The notes beneath the pieces were generated by a model, which saw nothing but the letters and a program-made list of their open reading frames with translations, was not told where the DNA came from and did no database searches. Below are positions 13,604 to 24,557 of a DNA stretch of 64,000 nucleotides, one piece after another. The position numbers were made by a program, and so were the translations under genes. The stretch comes from Tanytarsus gracilentus (lineage: Eukaryota > Arthropoda > Insecta > Diptera > Chironomidae), in contig JAXRKN010000044.1 of assembly GCA_038502055.1 (NCBI GenBank), positions 1,584,001 through 1,648,000 of the forward strand, in the 5' to 3' direction. Within the stretch, counting starts at the first letter, position 1; each line of letters starts with the position of its first letter.

Positions 13604-15079
13604 ATGAGTTATGAAATTATCGAATCCCTGCAAAGTGTCGGGTGAGTTGTTGCACAATTACAAGTTAATTAAACTATAAACATGTCACATTTTAGCTATG
13701 AGGGAAAATTAATCGATGAAAATACTTTTTCGGAAGCGATTAATGAAGGATTTAAGAATGAAGAGTTTCGCAATTTAATAATTTGGCTATCGAGTGAAAT
13801 TAGTGAATTGGGGAAGCTGGATGAGAAGGTAATTTGTTAATTTAAATTTATTTAAAATATTTCACAATTATTGCGACATCCATAGATAACAACAATCGAC
13901 ATCCAAGGCTTTCTAATTGAACTTTCTGGATTTCTGAAAGAGCTTCAATGTAGCTATGAAATATTAACGAGCGATGCCAACATCAATAATCGAATGCAAA
14001 CAGTTGAATCTCGTTATCTTCTTCTCGAGTTCCTTACAGCCGAGCTTATGTCTCAAAAAATGTACTTGGTAACTAACCTGACATCCATCGATTTCATTAA
14101 ATTAATCCTAATAATAATTTTAGGTAACTCAAAAACCAAAAGAGAAGGGAAATGTCATTACAATTCATGAATCGCCGACCGCTGCGGCATTAAAAGACAT
14201 GGTCATCACACTTAATTTAGGAAAGCCACCGGAAAATATTTCGGCTGCAGGACTTTTCGATAAAATTAACTCGAGATACGATGAAACATTGCGAAACATA
14301 CCTGATGGCGAGAAGAGACTCGGAAAGCCACTGTTTAATCCCAAAAAATCACTTAGCGATGCTCAATGGGCAAAAATTGATAAAATTCAATCCACTCTCG
14401 ATCAGGAATATAATTTGAGGAGAAAAATGTTGCTGACACGTCTCGATGTCACAATTCAGAGTTTCAAGTGGTCAGATCGTATTAAAGGAAAAGAAAAGGA
14501 GATTAATGAAAAATACATTCACAAGTCGCAAGTTCTCGATAAACTAGTAAAGGGTGAGCATCGCACTGATATTGTTGCATTGCTAGCTGCACGAGACAAG
14601 CTGGCGGTTATTGAGAAGACATCGAGTGCTAACGTTCGTCGAAATACGAAGAGTAAAATTCAACGGCACATTATTGGAAGAGTTCCTGACCGTGGTGGAA
14701 GAGCGCTGGAAGATCAGAGGCCTGCACCTGAAATGCCATCGTGGCAGAAGCGACAACCTGGTGGCGACAATCGAGGGTAATTTATTTAAGCTTTAAGCTA
14801 AGTTTAATTTAATTAGTTTGATTTTACAGAGGGGGAAGAGGTGGAGGAAATTTCAATCGAGGCGGATTTCAACAAAATCAACAATACCAACCAAGACCTC
14901 AGCACAATCCATCGAATACGTATAGTAATCAATCGAATAATCAGGATAACAATCAGGGAGGTTCGAGGGTGCAGGGAGGATGGAATCAGCGTGGAAATCA
15001 ATCGTACGAAAATCCACGCGACGAAAATCAAGGCTACAGAGGCCGTGGCGGACGAGGTGGATATAACAATCGCCGTTAA
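13604..15079 (+). CDS. FAM98: FAM98 family protein (tRNA-ligase complex associated)
   Basis: Five exons, 13604-13641, 13696-13828, 13886-14068, 14124-14776 and 14830-15079, give an uninterrupted 418-aa protein. The N-terminal part matches the FAM98 fold (MSYEIIESLQSVGYEGKLID, then LTAELMSQKMYL). The central part carries the family hallmark LDVTIQSFKWSDRIKGKE and the VPDRGGR...MPSWQKR segment. The tail (about residues 335-418) is rich in Gly, Arg, Gln and Asn with RGG-type repeats, which usually bind RNA. In animals FAM98 proteins associate with DDX1, RTCB and CGI-99 in the tRNA-splicing ligase complex. The gene is convergent with BUD13, with 33 bp between the stop codons. Confidence 0.9.
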
Positions 15080-15112
15080 ATTTTTGAAATGCATTTATTA
15101 AGAATAAATTTT

Positions 15113-16583
15113 TTACATGTCTTCTGTTGAATAACGATAAGCTTCTTCTTCGAGACTCTTTTTAGAGCTAATCGTATCGAAATATTTCTTTTCATAGCCA
15201 TTTGAACGGTCAACTCCATCCCATCGATAACCTGGACGTATATTGAAGCGATTGTCGGCATATTGTCCTCGATATTTTGGCTTTTCTAAAACACCTCTGC
15301 TCTGTTTGTCTTCGGTCTTTTTTCTACGCATATACTGAAGCATTGGATCATCAGCCCACTCCTGTTCTTTGAGATGATTTTGAAGGTCTTCATCGTCAGC
15401 CGCACGTGCTAAAGGTTTACTCGCCTCGTGCTCAAATTCAGCACGTTTCTTTTGCATTTCCTCGTACTGTTTTAAACCCTTACCCCACTTTTCATAATCC
15501 TTCTTTCTCGCCTCTTCAGCTTCCATCTTTTTCCTCTCATTAACGGCATCATACTCGAACTCCTTGTTACGGCCACGCCTATCGCGAATAACAACATCAG
15601 CGTTTCTTCCCGAAACATCAGCTTTCATCTCCCTAAAAGCTTTCTCTTGTCGCGCTTTGTACTCATCATTTTCTCTCTTTAATGTTTGAGCATTTTGGAG
15701 TCCAGCTGCTTTTCCATCGAGAGTTTTTGTGATTCGTTTCGAGTGCGTTGGAGGTGGAGATAAACTTTTTTCCTGCTTAACATTGTCAGCCCATCGAGAT
15801 CTCTTGTAAGGCTGTGGCGATCTTTCTCTACTGCGTCTTTTAGGCGATTGATTGGGTCTGGATTTTCGTGGTGGTGATGCATCGGAATCTCTTCGACTCT
15901 TTCTTGGCGGTGATGCGTCAGAATCCCATTTCGATTTATCAGCTCTAGACTTTCTAGGTGGTGATGCTTCCAAGTCTGTACGCTTTCTAGCTGGAGATTG
16001 ATCGGAATCTTTTCGTTTTCGACGTGGAGGTGAATTATCGGAATTATTTCCCTTTTTAGCGGGTGAACTCTGTCGATTTCTCCGAGGAGGCGACTCATCG
16101 GAATCTCTTCGCTTGCGTCTTGGCGGAGATTCATCTGAAACTCGTCTGTTTCTTCTGGGTGGCGATTCATTTGATATTTTACGACTTCTAACTGGTGATT
16201 TGTTCTTTTTGTGCTTTTTCATATCGTCTGCTTTCATCGCTTTCCACTTCCCGCTCTCAATATATTCCTGCTTCATTATAACATCATCCGCTCTTTCGTC
16301 AATGACTCCGAAAATTTGTGGCATTTCCTCGTTCGTCGCATACAACTCGCTCTCATCAATTTCCTCATTATAATGTGCATAGGCATCGTCGTCGATGATT
16401 TTAACGCTGAAATTATAAAATTTAATGTTTTAAATTGTGAAATATTAAACGCTTTTAAACTTACGTTGATTTTCCAACTTTCGCTTCCTTATCTTTAGAT
16501 TTCTTCTTCCTTTTATTTTTAAGTTTATCATCCGACAGCAGATATTTCTTCAAATATTTCTTTTGATCAATTACTTTAGCCAT
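15113..16583 (-). CDS. BUD13: BUD13 homolog, RES-complex pre-mRNA splicing factor
   Basis: Two exons, 16583-16465 and 16406-15113, give 470 aa. The lysine-rich N-terminus (MAKVIDQKKYLKKYLLSDDK) is the BUD13 start. The middle (about residues 105-240) is an array of S-x-ESPPRR / SDASPPRK repeats, an SR-like disordered region that is also long in other animal BUD13 proteins. The C-terminus is the strongly conserved block ending in NRFNIRPGYRWDGVDRSNGY. In yeast and animals BUD13 forms the RES complex with Snu17/RBMX2 and Pml1/SNIP1 and helps the activated spliceosome retain and splice pre-mRNA. The repeat number may vary between alleles because the DNA is nearly tandem. Confidence 0.92.
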
Positions 16584-16773
16584 ATTTTATGTTTTAATGA
16601 AAAAAATTAACAAATTTATCGAAAAAAAAAACTTTTTCAAACGTAAACAAAAATAAATTCAAATTTTTCTCGTCCGTTAAAACACATGACACACAGTTTA
16701 TTTGTAAATTAACAGAAAATAATTTTCTCTCTTACAATTTAAAAGTTTTTAAATGAAATTTGACGAAAATAAA

Positions 16774-17070
16774 TTATTCTGGCTTCACAATTCCAAATTC
16801 CTTCAAAATTTCTGACGCATCTTCAGGAAAACGTCCATTGTCAATTTCTTGCGCCCAATGCTTGTACTTTTCTAATTCGGTTCTCAACTCTATGACTGCC
16901 TTCTCACGATCGGAAACCAATTCCTCGAGATATTGATAGCGTAACTTCTTCCGAGCACGACATTCGCGAGCACTTTGCCTTGATCGTTCTAACTTTGCTT
17001 TCATGTCAACTTTTTCTGGTAAACTCTTTCGTCCTGGTTTTCTTCCACGCTTCCCCGACTCTTTTCGTTC
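16774..17070 (-). CDS. REPTOR-BP: REPTOR-binding partner / CREBL2-type bZIP factor, 5'-incomplete
   Basis: The visible exon (17070-16774, phase 0, 98 codons) opens after an AAATAG acceptor with the basic stretch ERKESGKRGRKPGRK. It then has an invariant bZIP basic region (RSRQSARECRARKKLRYQYL) and a short leucine zipper, ending FGIVKPE. The match to CREBL2 is close to residue-by-residue in the basic region. In flies this protein pairs with REPTOR to drive transcription when TORC1 is inhibited. The first exon, about 10-25 residues by comparison with CREBL2, lies at higher coordinates. I could not choose it among several weak ATG/GT candidates between 17100 and 18200. Confidence 0.88.
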   Translation of the reverse strand, partial: ERKESGKRGRKPGRKSLPEKVDMKAKLERSRQSARECRARKKLRYQYLEELVSDREKAVIELRTELEKYKHWAQEIDNGRFPEDASEILKEFGIVKPE

Positions 17071-18672
17071 CTATTTGAGGCAAATGAAAGAAGAAATAAT
17101 CATTATGAGTGAGGTCACTAATAATAACGTGATTAACAATATTTTGCAACAAAGTTGCATCGAGTTAAAAAAAATATGTGCAATTTGGAGTGAAGGACGA
17201 CAATCAACAAACATTCATTTTGCGTAGTTAAAAAATGCATGCATGTCGGAAATTCCCTCAATGTTGATAGAGAAGAAGAAAAGTGACTATTAGCACGTAG
17301 ACCCATAGCATGTTTTATTAAAATACGCAATAATCACTTTTTACGCTCCCACAAAGTTCTTCAGTGTGAAAACTCTAAAATATGAATTAAACTAGACATC
17401 GCATCGACTGCTTAAAATAAATGATAAAAATTGCGATTGCATTTTCAGTTTTTCTCTTGAAAGTCTCTCTTTTTTTTCTTTCTCGCGGGTGCATAACTGC
17501 GTCGCAAAAATAAATTCTTCAGTGCAGCGTAAAAAAAGTTACGGTTTTTTTTCCGCTAAAGTTGGATACAATTGAAGGATGAAGTTTTTTTTAACGAACG
17601 CCGGTATATTACGCAGTTAAACAGATACGCAAAAAATCCCCTCCCGACATGTCGCTATAGAAACATTTATTACGCACCCAATTTTTTTGCAGATGATTTT
17701 GATGAAATTTTATGCAGTTTTCATTGACTTTGTGCTACAATTTATTTAAATATATATATTTTTTTTCATGTGTACTGAACTGCTGACGGTAAATTAAAAT
17801 TAGATTTTTTTTTATATCCTTTGAGGATTAATTAAACTACTTTTAATTTAATTAAAAATTTATTTAAACTTGTTCATTAAATTAAAATTGCGTTGCAGAT
17901 TAAATTTGAAGAGGGAAAAAAAGTCAGATTAGTAGCACTTTGAGAAGCGGATATTAAGTGACACTGCACGAGCAGCGAAATACAACTGACTGAATGATAT
18001 TCGAATAAAATCGCACATACTTCTTCTTCACTCTCTCATTTTTTTTAAAAATATATTCTCTCGGAGAGCGTAAAATGTTTTTATGAGCATATAATCGCTT
18101 TTTACGACGTAGAATGTCCATTCATGAAATTCTTCTTCTTACTCTTTGTTTTGAGTTTGATCAGTTGTTTTTCTTTACATGTTTAATTAGCGCTAAATTT
18201 GCACAGATAAGAGAGAGCTGAGGATGCAACTTTTGCTCACTGGATGTTGACGTAATAATTTTTATTTTATTTAAAAACGTTTTCAAACCATTAGAAATAA
18301 TTACAACTATTTAAATAAATCATTTCATGATGCAGGATGGTTCGAGTTTAAAAACAATAAAATTTTTTTCAATCAAAACAAAAACAAAGGAAAATTTTCC
18401 ATTGAAATAATTTTTCAAATTTATGCTCAACTCACAACTTGTAATGTTTCTTCCATAACGTCTGATACTTCTAAATCCATTTAGTTGGCTAATGCACGTT
18501 AACTAATCGATTAATTCACGAGATAAACTTTATTTTTTGGAAAATATTGTGAAATTGTTTTTGTTATGATTCTTGCTTGATTCTTATAAGATTTCTCAAC
18601 TAAAATATTTTTAAGTTTGGCACCCTTCGACAGTACCAGGGCTGTGCTCATAAACCTTGTTGAAAACAAAAA
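17071..18672. other. Divergent intergenic region between REPTOR-BP and mitochondrial AlaRS
   Basis: It should contain the REPTOR-BP first exon and 5' UTR and the AlaRS promoter. I see poly-T tracts and a TATATATA run near 17750. No ORF with coding character was recognised. Confidence 0.5.
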
Positions 18673-21600
18673 ATGAATAAAAATATTTTTAAATTTTTAC
18701 CCATAAGTACGCATCGATCGAGAATTCTGGCAGCGAGAAGTTATGCCACTAAAATCAAGTCATCAAATTTAATTCGACAACAGTTCCTCGATTTTTTCAT
18801 TAAAGAAAATGGACACAGTTTTGTGAAAAGTTCATCGGTAATTCCTTTTTGTGATCCAACGCTAAGCTTCACTAATGCTGGAATGAATCAGGTTAGTTAA
18901 TTACATTTTCGTTAATATCTTAATTTAATAGTTGATCATTTTAAGTTTAAAAGCATTCTGCTTGGAAATCAAGATCCAAAATACAGAAAAGTTGCAAACA
19001 GTCAAAAGTGCATTAGAGTTGGTGGCAAGCACAATGATTTATCGATCGTTGGAACTGACAGTTATCATCACACCTTCTTCGAAATGCTTGGCAATTGGTC
19101 ATTTGGAGATTATTTTAAAAGAGAAGCGTGTGAAATGGCTTGGAGGCTGTTGACTGAAGTTTATCGAATTCCAAAAGAAAGACTGTATGTCACGTACTTT
19201 AAAGGAGATAAAAGCATGGGTCTGAATGCTGATTTAGAGTGTCGAGACATGTGGCTTGAGTTGGGCGTTGATAAAAATCGAATTGTTCCTTTTGGTGCGG
19301 AAGAAAACTTTTGGGAAATGGCAAAGTCAGGACCATGCGGACGCTGCACTGAAATCCATATCGATCATCTCCCATCCTTTGCATCATCAAATCGAGCGCA
19401 AGATGTCAATCAAGACAAGTCGGATTTAACCGAATTGTGGAATTTGGTTTTTATAGAAAATTTCCGAAGACCTGATGGCACGATTGAAACTCTAAAAGAG
19501 AAGCACGTCGACACTGGTATGGGTTTTGAGCGGTTGGTGGCATTTTTGCAGGGAAAATCAAGCAACTATGACACTGATCTCTTCATGCCGATCTTGAAGA
19601 AAATCGAAGAAGTTACAAAATATCCACCGTACACGGGAATGTTTGAGGGAGAAAATGTTAAGCGTGACACATCATACCGAATCATTGCTGATCATAGCAG
19701 GATGATTGCAGTGTCGTTAGCTGATGGAATGTTCCCAGATCAAAAGTGAGAAAAATTTAATTCACCTAATTAAATTTAATTCATTTAATTTTAGCCAAAA
19801 GTTGAGGAGAGTGTTGAGGAAGTGCATTATGATGTCGGAAAAGTATTTTGCTCATGAAAATCTTTTAAACGCAACAGTTCCAGTAATCGCCAATATTTTT
19901 TCTGAATCTTTTCCTGAGCTCACACAAAAGCTTTTCTATTCACTCGATATCATTAAATACGAGCAAGATCTCTTTAAAATGCTGCGTGAAAATCAAACGA
20001 AAGGTGTCACCGAAATTCTCAATCAAAATCCAAAACTAGCAGAGTTAAACCTTTACGAATATCCAGGATTTATTTCGGCTTATCAAGAGTTGAACAGATA
20101 CAAAAAATCAAACGCTAAAGAAGTTAACGGCGAGATGGCATTTCAACTTTATTCAACTTATGGACTAGACACGGACATGATTGATCGACTTGCTGAAATT
20201 GAAGGAATGACAGTTGATTTTGATGCTTTTGAAGAGAGAATGAATTTAATGAAGAAAAGCAACGAGACGCATTTTAATGAGGAAGTTTTGACTAAATTTC
20301 ACAATGTCCTTCCACCGACAAAAGATGAAGCTAAACACGATTATGAATACAGTCATAATTTATACAAAGTGAAGCCAATCAAATCTAAAGTCGTTGCAAT
20401 TTTTGACGGCGAAGATTTAATTCAAAACTCGAGCGAAGCAAAATCAGAAAATATTAAAGTTATCGTGACTGAAAGTCCATTCTATTGTGAGTCTGGCGGT
20501 CAAGAGTCGGATGATGGATTTCTAATCAAAGACAATATCAAATACCAACTTAAGTCACTTGCGACACAAAGAAATTTCATCATCCATGAAATAGAAAATG
20601 ATTCCAAAAATCCAATCGCTGTTGGCGACGAAATAGAGCTTCAAGTGGATAATGTGAAAAGAACGGCATGCATAAGAAATCACACAGCAACTCACATCTT
20701 AAATTCAGCTGTTCGAAAAATCTTTAAACTTCCAACCTACCAAAAATCGAGTGCCGTCACCAGTGATCATCTTAAAATTGAATTGGCAATTCTCGGACCC
20801 AAAATTAATGAGAAAAACATTTTCGACATTGAGCAATTTGTGCGGCAAAAAATTAAGGAAAATCTCGAGAAGAAAATTCGAATAATTAATTCACAAGAGC
20901 TTGAAAGTGAGAGTAATGTTATTATGGTGCCCGGTGAAATCTACCCCGATGCTGGCATTCGAGTTATAAATTTTGGCGATTTCTCAAAGGAACTCTGCTG
21001 TGGTACGCACGCTTTCAATACGAGTGAATTAATGGAATTTGCATTTCTTAATGTTAAGTCAACTGGCAGATCAACTTATGTCTTCACAGCAATGACTGGT
21101 CAAAAGGCTCTCGATGCTTTAGTAAAAGGCGACGAATTTATCAGTCGACTTGAAAAACTTAAAGAAAATCTCACGATCGAAAGATTTAGTGAAGTCATGA
21201 CGGAGATTAGAAAAGTTTCGATAGAACTCAACAAAATTTCTCATCTTAAAAAGCTTAAATGCATGCAATTAATAAATGAAATCAAAGAGGACATCAAGCA
21301 GAAGGGAAGAAGTTTACTTACCGAATTACTCTCAGTCGAGATGCAATCCGTTAAGGAGCAAAACGAAGAAAGTCCTTTCGTAATTCATTATCTCTCATGC
21401 TCTGACTTTATGAAATCAGTTTCGCTAGAAAAAGCAACTCGATACTTGGAAGATAAGCCAGTGATAGTTCTATCATTAACTCAAAATGAAATTAAAGCGA
21501 GATGTGTAGTTCCTTCAAAGGACATTGACGATAATTTCAATGCAGAAAAATGGCTCGCAACAGTTGGAAATGTTTTCAAATCAAAAGTTGAAAATCCTCG

Positions 21601-21721
21601 AGGACAAAATCCACTCGAAGTGTGCTTTATGAAGGGCAAAAAAGTTAAGCAAGAAAGTTTCGATGAACAACTTGAGGATGCAATCGATAGAGCTCGAAAA
21701 TTTGCAATGAGATGCAATTAA
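18673..21721 (+). CDS. AlaRS-m: Mitochondrial alanyl-tRNA synthetase
   Basis: Exons 18673-18891, 18946-19745 and 19795-21721 give 981 aa. The start is rich in Arg, Ser and Ala and low in acidic residues (SILAARSYATK-like), as expected of a mitochondrial presequence. The class II catalytic core follows: SFTNAGMNQ, then motif 2 around TFFEMLGNWSFGDYFKRE and DTGMGFERL (motif 3). The editing domain is present with ESPFYCESGGQ (about residue 565), the zinc ligands HTATH (about 636) and CCGTH (about 741). A C-terminal C-Ala-like region follows. It charges mitochondrial tRNA-Ala and removes mischarged Ser or Gly. SSR3 lies downstream on the same strand. Confidence 0.95.
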
Positions 21722-21874
21722 TTAAAATAACGGTCAGATTAAGTTTGAAATATTTTTGAACTTGAACCGAACCACGTAGGAATTAGAAATTTTCATTAAA
21801 AACGCTTTTTGTACAGTTGGAACAGCGAGCGAGTTTTGTGAAAGTCTTAAAAATAAAAATAAATTAAATTAAAA

Positions 21875-22590
21875 ATGGTTCAAGAGAAGAAAGCTGCATT
21901 ATTCACTAAGGAAGAGGAGTTGCTCTTGCAGGACTTCAATCGCAATGTGTCGACTGGCTCAAATATGCTGTTTTACGGCTCAGCCTTCATCGTTTCATTC
22001 TTGCCGATTTGTAAGTAAAAAGTTTACACATCATCACTCGAATCTGATGATTTTGAGAGATAATAAATGCTGGATATTGATGAAATCCACTACTTATGCT
22101 CAATTATGCTGACTTTCATTGATCCTCACCTTTAAATAAAGTAAGTTAATCGATTTAATCAATTGCAGGGTTATATTGGCGCATCCATCAAATGGAATTG
22201 CTTCCAAGTGCAATCTTCTTCCTCGCTTTTACAGCAGTGAGCACCTATCTCATGGCTATGGCCTATAGAAACACTAAATTCACACTCAAACACAAAATCG
22301 CTATCAAACGCGAAGATGCTGTCTCAAAGGAAATGATGCAGTTGTTGGCCGATGACAAGACAATGTCACGCAAAGAGAAAGACGAGAGAATCTTGTGGAA
22401 AAAGAATGAAGTTGCCGACTTCGAAGCGACTGTCTTCTCAATCTTCTATAACAATGCCATTTTCCTTGCATTCGTTATCTTTTTGAGTTTCTACTTGCTC
22501 AGCGCCATTTCACCGCTCTTCAACTACATGATCACTATCGCTGGCACATCAGGCTTACTGGCACTCCTATCAACAAACAAGTCATCATAA
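21875..22590 (+). CDS. SSR3: Translocon-associated protein subunit gamma (TRAP-gamma / SSR3)
   Basis: Exons 21875-22010 and 22169-22590 give 185 aa, the length of vertebrate SSR3. The start MVQEKKAALFTKEEELLLQD and the end LLALLSTNKSS are typical of the family. Four hydrophobic segments are visible (about residues 30-50, 56-76, 135-155 and 160-178), with a charged cytosolic loop between the second and third (KREDAVSKEMMQLL...RKEKDERILWKKNEVADFEA). TRAP sits beside Sec61 in the ER membrane and helps selected signal peptides into the channel. The intron (158 bp) is slightly longer than most here. Confidence 0.95.
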
Positions 22591-23368
22591 ATTCATTTCT
22601 AATGTTTTTTTTTCTATTCGATAAGTTCATTTCGAGTTAGATGTTCTGAACAAGAAGATTCTCTAAAATAATTAAATAAAAAAATTGAAGATATTTCAGA
22701 GATTAAAAGTTAAAGATTTATTTTTGTTATTTTCAGTGGAAAGCATTTTAAAAGCTTCAACGATTAAGCATAAAAGCTCGTTTTTTTGAAGCTTTCGTAA
22801 TGCGAGTTTGCAACAGTAAATTGAGCTTTTACTCCAAAAGCTTTTCATTCATAAACTCTGGTATGTAGGCGAATAAAAAAAACTAGTTTGCGCGTGCACG
22901 CACTTGAACTTGTGATGAAAACATTTAATTTTTCAAAAGCTAATCATGAGGAAACATTTTTCGGCTTTTATCTCTCATCATCGCATCTATGCGCATAGCC
23001 GACTGAATTTAAATGTAACCAGTGCACATTTCTCAAGCGTATACTTGATCCATATTATGAGTGAAATTGCACTCGACTTTATATGGTCTGATCACGTGTG
23101 ATTATCTCTTTTAAGTAATCTGCATTTTTCAGCTAAAAAATTTAATGGAATGTGTTGCGATGAAAAGAGAAATAAATCATCGATAGAAAAAAATTATGCA
23201 ACTTCTTCATTAAAATTATTTTTGAAATTTAAATTTTGCTAAAATTCCTGAAAAAAAAGTCGTCAAAAAACTTTTAAATTAATTTTCTAATTGAATATTT
23301 TTTATTTTGGCACTTTTATCATTCTTTAAGTCACTTTCATCTCTCTGAGATAATTTTTAGATTAGAAT
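22591..23368. other. Convergent intergenic region between SSR3 and the cuticular protein gene
   Basis: No ORF of note. An AAGCTTTT-rich patch at 22740-22860 contains short inverted motifs and resembles a patch in the LRCH intron at 7340-7580. Confidence 0.5.
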
Positions 23369-24157
23369 TTACCACCAGTGTCCGTGAGGAATGACTTTAG
23401 CGACGACTGGCTCATGGACGATGATTTTCTTTGTTGGAATTGGGACTTTGAAGTGAGTTGGTTCGCGCTTGACGGTTGCTTGGAATCCATGAACATCGTC
23501 AGCGGTGTAGTCAACAATGCGTTTGAATCCATCGGAATCGATTAGGCTGTATTGACCTTTGACGGCACCATTGACGGCAGTCTCAGATTGGCTCTTGATA
23601 TCACCGGTGTGCTCATCATGAACGTCATATTTGAACTCGTAGTTAGCTGGTGATTCTGGTTCTTTCCATTCAACTGGTGCTGGCTTCCATTCTTCAACGA
23701 CCTTCCATTCAGCAGGTGCTTTCCATTCAGCTGGTGCTTTCCATTCAGCTGGTGCTTTCCATTCAGCTGCAGGTTTCCATTCTTCAGCTGCTTTCCATTC
23801 AGCAGGTGCCTTCCATTCAGCAGGTGCCTTCCATTCAGCTGGTGCCTTCCATTCAGCAGGTGCTTTCCATTCAGCAGGTGCCTTCCACTCTTCAGGTGCC
23901 TTCCATTCAGCTGGTGCTTTCCATTCAGCAGGTGCCTTCCACTCTTCTGGTGCTTTCCATTCAGCTGGTGCTTTCCATTCTTCAGCAGGTTTCCACTCGT
24001 GCTTAACAACGATCGGATGAAGTGAGACAGTGCTATAACTTAATGGCAAGTGACCAGCCTGGCAGAGAGCTAAAGATGCGAACAAAGCGACGAACTAAAA
24101 AATATTTACAGTAGAAAAAAATCTTTAAAGCAAATTCGAAATTCTTACTTTGAACAT
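23369..24157 (-). CDS. RR-2 cuticular protein with an EWK(A/P) repeat domain
   Basis: A 9-nt first coding exon (24157-24149, MFK) joins 24094-23369 to give 244 aa. The signal peptide is MFKFVALFASLALCQAG. A low-complexity block (about residues 30-145) repeats E-W-K-A-P-A/E about 19 times. The RR-2 chitin-binding consensus follows (YEFKYDVHDEHTGDIKSQ ... YSLIDSDGFKRIVDYTADD ... GFQATVKRE). The tail is basic and His/Trp-rich (VIPHGHWW). RR-2 proteins are secreted by the epidermis and bind chitin in hard cuticle. The split of the signal peptide after three codons is typical of insect cuticular genes. A TATA box and initiator lie upstream. The repeat DNA is a near-perfect 15-bp minisatellite, so copy number is probably variable. 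Confidence 0.93.
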
Positions 24158-24214
24158 TTTTAATAATTTTAAATTATTTCTTGTAGTTTTGAATTTGTTG
24201 AGATGTGATTTGAT

Positions 24215-24249
24215 ACTGATTGTGGTACGGCAGGAGAACTATTTATATA
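24215..24249 (-). promoter_or_regulatory. TATA box and arthropod initiator of the cuticular gene
   Basis: On the minus strand TATATAAAT occupies 24249-24241 and ATCAGT (initiator TCAGT) lies at 24220-24215. The distance from the TATA start to the initiator A (24217) is 32 bases, the textbook spacing. The initiator is about 60 bases upstream of the ATG at 24157. Confidence 0.75.
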
Positions 24250-24557
24250 TACGGTACTCGATACATTACCATGCGGTCGCTTGTTATTTCAATTCTCCTT
24301 TCTCCTACTACCCGAAAAAAAAAAATAAAAATCTTGCATCACGTTGCACATTGCTACAGATTTTTTCTCTCTCAATATATTTTATAAACGTATATGTTCG
24401 ATTATTATTATTATGGAAACTTAATATAGTCACAAGAGTGAAGAAATAAATTTTGAGTTATAAATATTAAAAATTAATTAGACAAGGTTGTTACAGCTAT
24501 CTCAGAATTTTATTTTATTTGTCGCTTAAAATATTTACGAAATATTTTTCCATTTTC
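24250..24557. other. Intergenic region between cuticular promoter and serine protease stop
   Basis: About 300 bp of AT-rich sequence with a TTATTATTATTA run near 24403. It would be 5' flank of the cuticular gene and 3' UTR of the protease. Nothing else is seen. Confidence 0.5.

Noticed and set aside
15679..16170. 163-codon ORF inside BUD13
   Set aside because: Frame shadow of the SPPRR repeat region; the BUD13 frame is supported by conserved ends.
23542..24009. Long repeat ORFs on both strands in the cuticular gene
   Set aside because: They are shadows of the 15-bp EWKAP repeat in other frames. Only one frame has a signal peptide and an RR-2 domain.
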